From: Thozetella sp. PMI_491
Lineage: Eukaryota > Ascomycota > Sordariomycetes > Chaetosphaeriales > Chaetosphaeriaceae
DNA length: 64,000 nt
Reading direction: 5' to 3'
Assembly (NCBI GenBank): GCA_021432635.1
Contig: MU270072.1
Location: 366,478 to 430,477 of the forward strand
Part shown: piece by piece, positions 44,055 through 55,489 of the stretch
Layout of the letters: each line of letters starts with the position of its first letter
Numbering within the stretch: the stretch's first letter is position 1
Notes under the pieces: model-generated
Told to the model about the DNA's origin: nothing
Database searches by the model: none
Seen by the model: the letters and a program-made list of their open reading frames with translations, nothing else
Translations under genes and position numbers: made by a program

Positions 44055-45974
44055 ATGCCACTCGGCGGAAAGCCTAGCAAAGAGTCGCTCCCCCAGCCTC
44101 CCCCGCCTAGATGCCCACCGAAGGTCAATACCCGGCTTCTCAGGGCTGCCGTGCTAGTTCTTGCAGGAATAGCATCGCTACACGCGCTATACTATCGGCT
44201 TCTTATACCCAAGCATGCCGGTCGCCCACCCATAGGCTCGGGGCGTTTGGGTGCAGTGGCGACGGAGAGCTCGATATGTAGCCAGATCGGAATCGATATC
44301 CTAAAGAGGGGAGGAAACGCCGCTGATGCCGTAAGTCAAAGCTACAAGCACTTACTTGTATATTCGACTAATCTTAATGGGAGCGATAGATCATCGCCAG
44401 TACGTTGTGCGTGGGAGTGGTGGGAATGTACCACAGCGGCATTGGCGGCGGAGGCTTCGCCGTCATCCGGTCTCCCTCTGGGTCTTATGAGACCATTGAT
44501 TTCCGCCCGGCTGCTCCTGCTTCTGCTTATGAAGAGATGTTCAATAACGATACAAGTCTGAGCATTAGCGGAGGACTTTCGATGTGAGATCTACGACTTG
44601 AAATAGCCAACGTCTAACTGAACGAAAATATTGACGTGAACTAGTGGCATCCCAGGTGAATTGAAGGGTTTGCAGCATATCCATCAAAAATATGGATCAT
44701 TACCTTGGCGAGAGCTAGTCGAACCTGCTATCCGAGTTGCACGATATGGATTTGTAGTCGGGGCAGATCTCGATCGTTGTATCCAAGCCACCGCATCCAT
44801 GTACCCCGACGACAACTTCCTGTTGCATGATCCGTCTTGGGCGCTCGACTTTTCGCCAGATGGAGCTCTGGTTAAGCTAGGAGATATAATGTTTCGAAAG
44901 CGGTTTGCCAATACGCTGGAGGAAATTGCATTGCACGGCCCAGGAGCATTCTACACGGGCCGGGTTGCGGAAAGCATTACCAGGACGATCAACAACAAGG
45001 GAGGAAATATATCCCTCGCAGACTTGGACGAGTTCTCAGTGCGACAGCTTACTACAGCCAATGCCACATACCACGGGCATCGGCTATTTGGCACAACAGC
45101 CCCGAGCAGCGGGGCAATTACAATCTCGGCTCTCAAGATCCTAGAAGGCTATGGAGACATCTTTGCGCCAGGGACAGCCAACCTGAGCACTCATCGTCTT
45201 GTGGAAGCGATGAAGTTCGCCTACGGACAGAGATTTCGGCTAGGCGACCCCTCCTTTGTAAAGGGTCTTGACCAATACCAAGACGAAATTGTAAGCGATG
45301 CAATCGCCCGACAGAATCGAGCTAAGATCTCGGACAATTGCACACAAGACACCGATGTTTACAACCCAGACGGCTATGGCCCGTCTCCAAGCAGCGGCAC
45401 CTCACATATTGTGTCGACGGACTGGACAGGGCTAAGCATCTCTCTGACCACGACAGTCAACCTCTGGTTCGGGTCGCGGGTTATGACACCGGAGACGGGT
45501 ATCATCTTCAACGACGCTATGAGCGACTTCTCGATTCCCGGCACGCCCAATGGCTTCGGCTACGCGCCATCTCCCGCAAACTTCATCCGTCCGCGCAAGC
45601 GTCCCATGTCCTCTACCACACCGCTATTTGTTGAGGACCTGCATGGGAACCTGCAGCTCATTATTGGGGCTGCGGGCGGCTCCAGAATCACCTCGACTAC
45701 CATCCAGAACATTGTGCATGCGCTGCACCAAAACATGTCCATGGCTGAAGCGCTCGCGCAGCCGCGGCTACACGACCAGCTCATACCGTCCAAGACGGAG
45801 GTGGAATTCAACTACGACTCGGAGGTTTTAGAGTTCCTTAGAGAGCGTGGTCATAATGTGACTCTAATGGCGAGCACCCTGAGTGCTGCTCAAGGGGTCA
45901 TCAGGCAGCCCAATGGCACTTTTGACGCAGCAGGAGAACCACGACAGAATAACAGTGCTGGTTATTCTATTTGA
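44055..45974 (+). CDS. Gamma-glutamyltranspeptidase
   Basis: Model: join(44055..44330, 44390..44583, 44645..45974), 599 aa; introns of 59 and 61 bp in phase. One N-terminal membrane anchor (LLRAAVLVLAGIASLHALYY) precedes the large subunit: GAVATESSICSQIGIDILKRGGNAADA, GGGGFAVIRS, DFRPAAPASA and GIPGELKGL. The autoprocessing and catalytic Thr lies near residue 409 in SSGTSHIVSTD. The small subunit ends with GAAGGSRI and an RLHDQLIP block. GGTs are type II membrane or secreted enzymes that cleave gamma-glutamyl amide bonds (glutathione and its conjugates), freeing glutamate and Cys-Gly products. Confidence 0.93.
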
Positions 45975-46221
45975 TGAACACAAAGCATAGACTGCTATTG
46001 TCTGCTACTAATGAGGTCTTGGATGCATGATGGGAAGGAGATCCTCATCGCATCAAATATTCACTATAGCCTATAGCGCCACTATCATCTACACTAGCAA
46101 CTCGTGTCTTATTATTGGTGGCAGACAATACGTGAAATGCCTCTATTTATATGTTTCTTCTTTACCTAATACACACAATTGGCGAATCCCAGAGTGCTTC
46201 CCCAACCCATATAGCAGAATG

Positions 46222-47967
46222 TCACTGCATCTTCCAATTAAACGCTGCCTCCCAGGCCGCGCCAACTCGATAGATCGTGGCCTCCTGGAAGTGGCCGCCT
46301 ATAATCTGCATCCCCACTGGTAGCAAAACAGATTCATCATCCTTAGCGGCGAGAAAGCCAACCGGCAGACTCATAGCTGGGTGGCCACTTGCATTGAAGC
46401 ATACCGTGTTCACTGCGACTCCACGACTCTTGTTCATCTGCTCTACCGGCCCGGCATCTGGTGCAGCGTGTTTATTTGCCACATATGGGGTCGTCGGCGT
46501 GATTAACACGTCGACCATCTCAAGTGCCTTGTTGTATTCATCGGCCAGCCGTCGGTATAAATTCATCGCCTTTCCATATAGAGTGGGATGGTTCTTCCAT
46601 AGATAAAGCCCCGAGATAAAGCTGAACTTGGACGTTGCAAACATCTAGAGACGCAAAAGTTAGCAAAGACAGAGGGTTCATGAAGGGTTTCTTCTCCCAT
46701 GCCTTGTCAAATTTCGCTTGGTCCATTGGGCTCATCTTTTCCATCAGGTCTGTCATGTAGAGAGCCCGGCGCCCACAAGCCTTGCCCATGTACATCTGCT
46801 CCGTGGCCCCAGGCCGCAACGCGCAGTTCACGATGTGACCAGCGACGGAATGGAGCGGAACGCTCACCTCCACCACTTCCGCGCCGAGCGATTGGAATTT
46901 GTTCGCGGCATCGAGCACCTTAGTACGTACACGCGGGTCGATAACGCCGAATTCGAAGCCCTCTTTCAGGATGCCGACCCGTAAACCTTTGACGCCTTGG
47001 CTAAGCGCCGCCGAATAATTAGGGACATCAATCGGGAGCGGTGCGGCATACTGCCGATCGTCGATCCCGTCTCGGCCTGCTATCGCCTGTAAAACTCGCG
47101 CATTAAGCGCCACGTTCTTAGTCATGGGGCCTGCCGTATCGTGTACCGCATCATGCGTAGCCACGCCCGTCCACGGGACGAGGCCCCATGTCGGCTTCAT
47201 CCCGACGATGCCGCAGTAACTGGCCGGAAACCGGATAGAACCTCCCTGGTCGCCGCCAATGCCTGCATCCACCTTACCAGCGCCGACTAGATGGCCACAG
47301 CCACTGGAGGAGCCGCCTGTTGTGTAGCCCGCTGCGTATGGGTTCTCAACCGGACCAGTCGCGGCAGAAAAGGATGAAGCACAGAGGGAGAGGTTCTCAC
47401 AGACGGCTTTCCCAAGGATAGTGGCTCCAGCATCGAGTAGGCGGGTCACGATCGCTGTGTGCCCCCCCAGCAAGTTAGTTTAGAGAATACTCGACGCCAG
47501 CACGATCTCGTGAGCTTCCCCGACCTCGCCTCCCGTTGGAATTGCCACTCACTTGCATCCATGGCTGGGACATAGTCCGTAAACATGTCAGTTCCCAGTA
47601 GCATGGGAACATCCTTGACCGCGATGTTATCCTTCAAGCACAACGTCACCCCAGACAGCAAGCCACCCCCTTCACGTGCGTTAGCCCCCTCTATCTTGGT
47701 CTTCCATGCCCAAGCGTTGCCTTCATTTTCCTCTGCAGTAGGCCAATGCATTTCCTGGCGTGGATACCTTTCTATATCTACTTCTGGGAAGTAATCTGGT
47801 AGGGATGCGACCATTTCGATAGACTCCTGCACCGATGCAATGATCTCATGCCATTGTGAAAGATGACTAGGCGGCAAGGTTAGGTTTACGCCGGCAAGTG
47901 CATCCGAGACTTGAGCTGGCGTAATCTTTTCCTTGTGGTTTGATGTGGCTGCTGTTAGAGTCGCCAT
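46222..47967 (-). CDS. Amidase (amidase-signature family) with a GC-AG intron
   Basis: Model: complement(join(46222..46644, 46703..47454, 47553..47967)), 529 aa. Intron 1 (98 bp) is GT-AG. Intron 2 (46645-46702, 58 bp) is best explained by a GC-AG junction (AAG|GCATGG, GCTAAC branch, CTAG), joining KFDK to MFATSKF; the only GT alternative leaves a 26-bp intron. Signature Ser-Ser-Lys residues are present: Lys in LCLKDNIAVKD, Ser in TTGGSSSGCG and Ser in GGDQGGSIRFPA. Substrates in the family range from acetamide and indoleacetamide to fatty and peptide amides. Converges on the GGT gene with 247 bp between. Confidence 0.92.
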
Positions 47968-48978
47968 TTCGTCCGTATTTGGGCCTTGGGGATTGTGCAC
48001 TTGGGACGTTGAGGCCCCTGTGCTTGCCTATCTAGACGTGAAGGTCCTGGTTGTAATTGTAGCTCTATCACCTGAGGTGCCTATCTCGCGGGACCCACTC
48101 GCGGATCGGCCGACAATTAAGGAGCTTGCGGAGTCGATCGCGTTTTCGCCGATATCCCGATCCTTATCGTCAACTGGGCCCCTCTGTGTGTTTAATGTGG
48201 AATGTTCAGAGGCAATGAACCGCACTAGGGCATTGCACAAACGAAGCCCGCAGTATGTTCACGTGCCAGCTCCATATGATCGGAATTATCGAGATTAGCT
48301 CCAGGATCTGACAATATCACTAATAGGGACATGTCTGAGGATAGACAGTATTTGGCCAAGGTTGACACCCCGTTAGTTATATGAGCCCTAGCCTGGAGAA
48401 AATACCAAAGACCATGCGCAGACTTATCTCATTCACCACCAATATCTATTCTCATGAGAGTGAGCGCAACGTTTCGCGGTCTTCCTTTCTATAGCTATTA
48501 TACAGACGGAAAGCGGGATAGACTCAGGGCAGGGTATAACAGTCGCTGCTAGACCCTTGTCATGCCACCTACGAGAATAAGTGGCTTACATAGATGCTCC
48601 AAGGTGCAGGCCTTTATCAATGCATTCTTCAGAGATATTGCGTGTGTAGGTATCCTCTATTATAAAAGGGGACGAAAGTAATTTAAGACCGAGGATATAT
48701 TTATCCTTAATCGGTGCAGAGGGCGGTAATTGTAAGCATTGCGAGAAGTTGCCCGAAAGAGAGTCGCGTGGCGTTGGAGACTGGGCAACCGGTCGAGACA
48801 CTAGTGTACACTAACTGGCGCCATGGCACTTTGCGTCTTATCGCTCGTGCTTCGTCAATTCGGGCTAACAGGCACTAACAATTAAGGGGCATCCGCCCGC
48901 TTTTCCTCCGTCTTATCTAGCATGACTTTCCCTCTTTCATACCACCTCCTCGGTATTTTGCTGTAATGCCCTCCGACC
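47968..48978. other. 1-kb divergent region upstream of the amidase and regulator
   Basis: No supported gene. Two CTTATC (GATAAG) sites, the AreA-type nitrogen-regulation core, lie at 48163-48168 and 48423-48428. Confidence 0.45.
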
Positions 48979-49107
48979 ATGCCCCGCCAGCGCACAGCGT
49001 GTGACACTTGTGCAGCCATAAAGACAGCTTGTAGCCAAGGCCAGCCATGCCGTCGGTGCAAAAGTGGGTTTGAACAAATCGGGAGTCCTGGCATGCCCAA
49101 TGTCCAA
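48979..49107 (+). pseudogene. Isolated zinc-cluster-like fragment
   Basis: A 42-codon frame starting ATG CCC CGC reads RTACDTCAAIKTACSQGQ then PCRRCKSGFEQ and ends at a TAA. Five of the six Zn2Cys6 cysteines are at the expected spacing (C-x2-C-x6-C-x5-C-x2-C); the sixth is missing. It sits just upstream of the complete Zn2Cys6 gene at 49148. It may be a first exon of a longer model, since GTGGGT could be a donor after AAAA, or a relic of another regulator. Confidence 0.35.
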
Positions 49108-49147
49108 TAAATCCGGCCCTCTGCAACCCCTCTGTGTTACCTACCTT

Positions 49148-50980
49148 ATGCCTCGGCTCCATCATCCATCGGTGACCGGACCCAAAAACTTGAGGAAGCT
49201 AACCACGCCGACAGGACTACTCCTTGACTGCTCCTATGGAGTATGCCGTATTCCCCGAACCTCTAGCTCAGAGCAATCTCGAGAGGTCGGATTGGCCTCT
49301 GGCTTGCCTACAGTCGGGCGTAGTCGTGCAAAACACAAGCGTTCGTCAAATGGCTGCACGAACTGCCTTGCAAGGTACGCGGTTGGCCCAAATGGGTAAC
49401 CACTTTCCCAAGTAGCTGAACCTTGCTATCGTAGGCGGAAGAAATGCGATGAGGAGCTCCCCACTTGCGGCGAATGCCGGCGCCTTGGCCTAGTATGCTC
49501 TCGCCGTCGGACTGCCGCTGCAACCAGCAGCGACTTCGAGCAATCACTCGGCGCTTCTGTATCGCCTCCCCCATACCTGGAAATACGAGAAATCTTGGAA
49601 GAAGCGGCGAGCCCGTTTGGGACTGAGTATGGCTCAGCACCTCACGATGTGTCCGGCGAGGGATTGTCGAATCCACACCCAGCAGCCACTCGCGAATACC
49701 TTGGCTGGGTGGCCATGATGGACGAAAATATTGTCCCAGAACTGACGAGACAGGGCCACCTCAACGCCAGTAGCGCCATGAAACCTGGCTTGCGTTCCCA
49801 GCCTAGTCCAACGACGAGCCATCAAGACCCAGTTCTAGCCAATTTTCCTTCCGTTGATGTGGGCGTTGTCCAGCAGTGGAATCCGACCGAGCAGCATCTA
49901 GTGAACCACTTTCTTCAACACCTCTCTCGAGCCTTGGTAGTAGTCTACGACGACCATAATCCTTTCCTTCTTGAGCTGGTACCCTTGGCCATGCAGAGTC
50001 TATGTGTCCGCCACGCCCTGCTGGCACTATCCGCAAGCCACGTATGCAAGCTTTATCCAGACTTTGAGGACACATTGGTAAACCAACGAAGCCTTGCCCT
50101 CCACTATCTCAAGCTACATCTGGAGACGAATCGGAGGAAAGCCGATGCATTCGCGGCTACTGTCCTCCTCTGCCTCTTTGAGCTCTGCCAAGGCAACTCG
50201 CGGAAATGGATCTTGCATCTGTATGGTGCACAGGCGATCCTGGATTCCGACTCCGACCCCTTTCACGACGGTCTACCGCTAGCCTTTATTGTTGAGATGT
50301 ATCACTCAACCATCTGTATGGCTCGTATAACCTCTGACAAGGTGCCAAACTTGCCCGCCGAGATCCAAAAGGAACAGATCGCAAAATGCACGGACGGAAT
50401 ACACCCCCTGTTCGGATATGCCAGCCCAATATATTTAACTATTGTTGACATCAACAGTCTACTAACCCAAAGACTAGCGCAGAGTCAATCCACGGTCGGG
50501 GAGAGTCATATCCTCGCCCGCTCCCAAGAAGTCGAACAGCGCTTACTTAGCTGGTCCCCCGATCTTCCCCTCGATCCTGGACCCCTTGAACGGGAATTAG
50601 CGGCCGCAGCAGAGTCTATGAGATGGGCAAGCCTACTATGGCTATACCACATTATGCACCAGGGGGCCATACCGAGACAGCAGCGCCAGAATGCGCTCGA
50701 CAACATTATATCAGCAGTATCACGGATCCGGCCAGGATCACCCGCGGAGGCGCAGCTGTTATTTCCTCTATTCATGTCTGGCATAAGCGCCACACGCAAA
50801 TCAGAACGACTTCGGATAGAGTACCGCCTTAGCGTGCTGGAGAGTACAATCGGAATGGGAAATATTACGGCCGCGCACAAACTTTTAGACGAGGTGTGGC
50901 GACGATGGAACGAGGGGCATGAGGATTTGGACTGGGAGTCATTGCTTGAAACTACTTGCTGGGGTGTGGTTCTAAGATGA
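49148..50980 (+). CDS. Zn2Cys6 transcription factor with fungal-specific (PF11951-like) domain
   Basis: Model: join(49148..49374, 49435..50980), 590 aa; the 60-bp intron (GTACGC...CGTAG) falls inside the zinc cluster, a common position. The spliced cluster reads GCTNCLARRKKCDEELPTC followed by GECRRLGLVC, a perfect C-x2-C-x6-C-x6-C-x2-C-x6-C. The long C-terminal domain contains VNHFLQHLSRALVV and ALLALSASHV, typical of the fungal-specific domain 2 type. The start is uncertain: in-frame ATGs exist at 49064, 49100 and 49148. It stands between the amidase and the permease and is the natural candidate regulator of both. Confidence 0.85.
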
Positions 50981-51184
50981 GTTTCGTTACGAAGATCAAG
51001 GCACCTAGGTTTGCGAGGACTTTCTCAGACTTCGGCTAGCGCTGAGGAGGTTTACAGGTGAATCGAGATCCAGGTAACTACATAGATCGCTTTGCCCATT
51101 TCTCAGCTAGCCCTTCCCAACGCACTGTAAATTATTGGAAACACGCCATCCTCATATTCAAATTAGCCTCTGAATAGTAAAGAA

Positions 51185-53061
51185 TTAGTAGACATAGCGG
51201 AACTGAGGCATCTCGCGATCCGTCTTGTCAGAGATATTGTTCTCATCCAGTACTTCAACCGGCGCGGCATCGACATCTACGCCCTCAGTCACCGGCCCCA
51301 GAGCGTCTCGCTTTTTATTCTCCCAGATGAGGTAGACCCTTAGGCTAAGTATGATGACGATGCTCGCGGAGAAGCAAACCAATATGGCGGCAAACCCGGA
51401 CGGGTAACTAGGTGCCTCTCGGTCAAACATGACCTGTGGACCGGCGATATTTCCGATGCAGTACATCGAGAAGACCTTTAATGATGTAAGCCGTCTTGCT
51501 TTCAATTAAAGTGGCAACTAAATGGCATCAACTTACAATTGCAGAGACAGTCGTCTTTTTCGTAAATCCGGCTGTGTTGGCTGTTATCATGGCGAAGGTC
51601 AACGGGAAGCTGGCTGAGAAGCCAATAATCAAGCAGTATCCCATAAACTTCGACCAGATATGCTCATTCGGGATTTGACGAATCATGACAGTTCCGATGA
51701 GAGCCATTAAGGTCGTCCACGCCATCCACAGCGTACGCGTGTTTTTGAAGTAGGTGCTTCCGAGAGCTGAGATCAGGACAAAAGTGAACTGGAAAGCCGA
51801 TCCGATCATTTGGACCAGCAGAGTATCAAAAGTAGAGAAGCCGAACCCGCTGATGACTATGGAGGTAAACTATTTCCTCGTGTTAGTAAATACCGATTTC
51901 ATCAGCGGAAGCGAACTTAGGCGTGAGACGTACTGGTCCGACTGCTCCGTTGGGGAGGTTCTGTGTGAATTGGAAGAACGCTAGAAACCACGTCTTAGGA
52001 TCATAGACGGCTTCCCACATTTGGTCCCATTTCCATTCGTGACTCTTGAACCCAGTCATGTTACTCTGAACGCGCTGGATTGCCTTGTACCTGTCCTCTG
52101 GAGACAAAAACCAGGCGGTAAGGGGCGAGTCCGGAATGAAAAAGAAGCAGACGACGGACCATAATAAAGTGGCTCCGCCAAAAATCAGAAACAGGGCCTA
52201 ATTCAACAGTCCTTGTCAACAAAATTGAAACACATGTGTATACGATAGATTTTGCATACCTTCCACGGCGACCAAGCAAGATGCCCGATGCCATATCCTA
52301 GCAAGGAGCCAAACAAGCCTCCCATAACGTTGCCCATAAACCACGCTGCCTGGCGCAAGGGTTGCTCGGTACGCTTGTACCACATCGATACCACGATACT
52401 CATTGCTGGCGCGATTGCGGACTCGACAAATCCGAGGAAGAATCGAGCCGCCAGAAGCCCAGAGGCATTCGTACAGGTAGAGGTGAGCATGAGGATTGTA
52501 GCCCAGAGAGCCCTGATGGAGCCACCCATGATCAGCAGTGAACCGAATATTTTACCGGATGTAATAGTTGTTCCTTACATAGCAACAGAGAGCGTCCGCC
52601 CAATGGGAAGCTTCACAAGCAAAAGAGCAACACCGCCGGAGGCTACAAAGTAGCCAAAATAGAAGATGCTGCTAGCCCAGGAATAGTCCTGGCCGACCAG
52701 GTTAAGGTCCTTCCGGAGGCCTAGGATGGAGCTATACCCCATCGCAGACTTGTCGAGGTACTGAAGCATATACGAAACGAACATGAAAGGCAGAAGGCTA
52801 TGTTTCGAGCAATGTGGTCAGCCCAAGCACGAGCAGGTACTGCATCCGGTCGAGGGCTAGCAAAGGCTGCAGGAGCACGTACCACATGTCAATTCGCCGT
52901 GCGATACGACGGTCATCCTCGGCCGTCAAAGGCTCCGCCCCGTGCTCTCGAAGCGCATTCAACAAGTCATCTCCATGGCTGACGGGAGATTGTAGATCTG
53001 CCTTGATGGGTGGTGCCTCCTCCGGCTCCAGCCCTCTGTGGTCAATGGCAGCGGTGGACAT
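51185..53061 (-). CDS. MFS permease, allantoate/Dal5-like (anion:cation symporter) family
   Basis: Model: complement(join(51185..51475, 51537..51869, 51934..52197, 52260..52512, 52579..52797, 52883..53061)), 512 aa; five introns (61-85 bp) all in phase. The first join gives RIDMCLLPFMFVSYMLQYLDKSAMGYSSI, the typical TM1 of Dal5/Tna1-type transporters. Other blocks: LGLRKDLNL, GRFFLG-type FFLGFVESAIAPAM, MWYKRTEQPLRQAAWFMGN and the cytosolic loop with SPEDRYKAIQRVQ. The family imports organic acids and amides such as allantoate, ureidosuccinate, nicotinate and dipeptides. Divergent from the PhyH dioxygenase across 609 bp. Confidence 0.93.
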
Positions 53062-53670
53062 GGCGACTCGTGCGTGCTCTTCGGATCTGCGCTGTCGATC
53101 AACAAAGTGAGAAAGGGGATTTGGGTGCTGAGATGATCATTTCGCGAAGATTTGGCCGTCACCTCCGGCTTTCTTGTACCTTTGGGATATGCTCTGAAGT
53201 GGTCGATCGATATCGCGTTCCGAGGCAGTGGTTCCCTTATCGGCGCGTGTCGAGCTAACTTAGGGGCTAACTAGTATGCGCTAACGATACGACGGCATTC
53301 CCCCCTGTTTACCCCGGTCCATGGCTTCTCGACGGCAATCGGCTGTGGGGTCCATGGTGATGACCTGCACGCTGGCCGGTATCCGCCTTGCGCTTCGTCC
53401 GTGGGAGCCGTCGGCATTGATACGACTTTAGGATGCCACCTTTCCCTGAATCCATTGCCGACACGACGGTTTTCCGCTGCTTTGAAAGCTTTGCCACCGC
53501 ACAAAAGAAACATTCTGATCATTCAGACAGCATCAACCGCAAGTATAAATAACTAAGGGAGGCAGCAACATTAATATTGTGACTATCGAACAGACGATAA
53601 AGTATCACTACGAAGCAAGAGATCCTTATCGCCTATTAAAACCCGAACAGACTCACGGAATCCCCTCGAA
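53062..53670. promoter_or_regulatory. Shared promoter region of the permease and PhyH dioxygenase
   Basis: 609 bp between divergent starts. CTTATC (GATAAG) occurs at 53236-53241 and 53625-53630, matching the AreA/Nit2 core. Nitrogen control is inferred only. Confidence 0.4.
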
Positions 53671-54762
53671 ATGGCACCGATTGCAACTTCCGATCTTGAT
53701 ACGCTACCCGCCGTGCGCGGCCCGACACCCGAGAATGCTCTGTATGATCTACCAGCCCCGAGCTTAGCATAGATCGCTTAGACAAGGAAAGAAGGCTGAT
53801 AAAAACACCGCAGTAAATCGCTCAACACCAAGGATTGGCGCGCGGATCTCCAGAAAAACGGCTATGCCGTGATCAAGGGCGCCATCCCTCTCGACCGAGC
53901 TCTTGACTACCAGCAGCGAGCTCGGGGCTGGGTCAAGTCTTTTGGCAACGACGAGCTCGACTTCGACAACCCAGAGACCTGGGTCAAGAATAATCTACCC
54001 GTTCATTCATCCATCAACACATTCGGGAGTTACGCTGCTCCACATGAGAAGTTTATGTGGGATGCTCGTATGGAACCGGGCGTACTCGACGCCTTCGCCA
54101 AAGTCTGGGGCACAGAAGAGCTCATTGTGAGCTTCGATAGCCTGAACATTACCTTTCCTAACCGGAAAGATGTCCCGCGTAAGGGAGCGTGGGAGCATGT
54201 GGATCAGAGCCCCCTTCGCCGAGGCATGCACTGCGTACAAGGCATCATTTGTCTGTCGACTGCAGGACCCGAAGATGGCGGCCTCGTTGTCTACCCCGGC
54301 TCCCACCTCTACCACGACGAGTTTCTCGACACACAGACGGACCGCTCGACGTGGAAGCCGAAAGACATGTATTGGTTTGGCAAAGACGAGCTGGCGTGGT
54401 TCAAAGCAAAAGGGATTGCACCGATCAAGGTCTGCGCGGACATCGGGGACCTGATCGTCTGGGACAGCCGTACCATCCACTACGGGCAGGAACCTAGCGA
54501 GGCTAGCAGCACAATCCGTACTGTCATCTACGCAGCCTACTCTCCGGCTAAGCTCGCGTCCGCAGAGACTCTCGTTCTCAAGGCCGAAGTGTTCCGGAAA
54601 TTTGGGGGAACGACACACTGGCCCCACGACAATGTTGTAGTGCGCAAGTATGAGACGTACCTCGAGGACGGAACTCGGGATCCACGAGACCGCGACCAAC
54701 CACTTGATATGCCTGAGATGACGGACAAGTTGCTACGCCTGGCTGGCGTCAAGCCATACTAA
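53671..54762 (+). CDS. Fe(II)/2-oxoglutarate dioxygenase, phytanoyl-CoA hydroxylase (PhyH) family
   Basis: Model: join(53671..53741, 53814..54762), 339 aa; the 72-bp intron (GTATGA, GCTGATA branch, CAG) joins PENAL to KSLNTKDWRADLQ. The metal triad is intact: H152-x-D154 (AWEHVDQSP) and H246 (SRTIHYGQEP), and the 2-oxoglutarate Arg is likely R259 (SSTIRTVIYAAY). Size and motif order match fungal PhyH-like proteins, which hydroxylate small metabolites rather than true phytanoyl-CoA. No peroxisomal targeting signal is seen (C-terminus ...VKPY). Divergent from the permease, so it may act on the imported compound. Confidence 0.92.
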
Positions 54763-55489
54763 GGCTTAGCCGGGTTGCCGCTACTAGGTTGGGGATACTA
54801 TCAAGGCAGCGGCACCCTTGTGCCCCTAGACTAGTTGTCGAGATAAGAACCGAGTTACAAGGAACACGTAATACAAGTTCAGCATACCTAAGCAAGACGG
54901 GAAAGATAACCAAAACCTAATAAAGTGTACATGCCTACTTTCTTCACTAAGAAGAAGCGGGAGAGTGAGCGTTCATGCACCGTGCTTCATAGACTAGCCC
55001 CTGCAATGGCCCTGGCGGCCCGGGAATGTGCATGCCAATCTTTCCCCCGCACGCTAACAAAGGGGTCCGTAGGCACTTGAACCCACCCAAAACTCAATTC
55101 CAGCGAGTCAAATCGTTTGCCGTCGTATCTGGACCCGTTGTCATAGAACTTGGGTGTTTGGCGGCCTTGGTAACTAGCCTACCATAGATTGAACACAGTG
55201 AACCCCGGCCTTCCACTTCCACAGATAAGCGGCCACGGCCCCTGCAACCGGTCCCCTCCAATTAGATGTAGATAATTAGAGATACTGGGAGCTACCTTCG
55301 GCGCGCTGTTTGTCTTCACCCGGTGGGTTCGCAGCCGGTTATCGGATCCCCACCAAGCTCAGCGCCCTAAGCGGCTGGGCGCTATAGAAATGCCTGCCGA
55401 CGGTGCCATTGAGATTTATTACTGAACATCCCTGAAGGGTAGTCCAGAGAGCATTAGCAGCACTCGCAGCCAACCACTTTTGAGAAAAG
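54763..55489. other. Promoter region of the M20 gene
   Basis: 727 bp between tandem genes; no supported feature. Confidence 0.4.

Noticed and set aside
54007-54699. 230-codon minus-strand ORF
   Set aside because: Antisense shadow of the PhyH gene.
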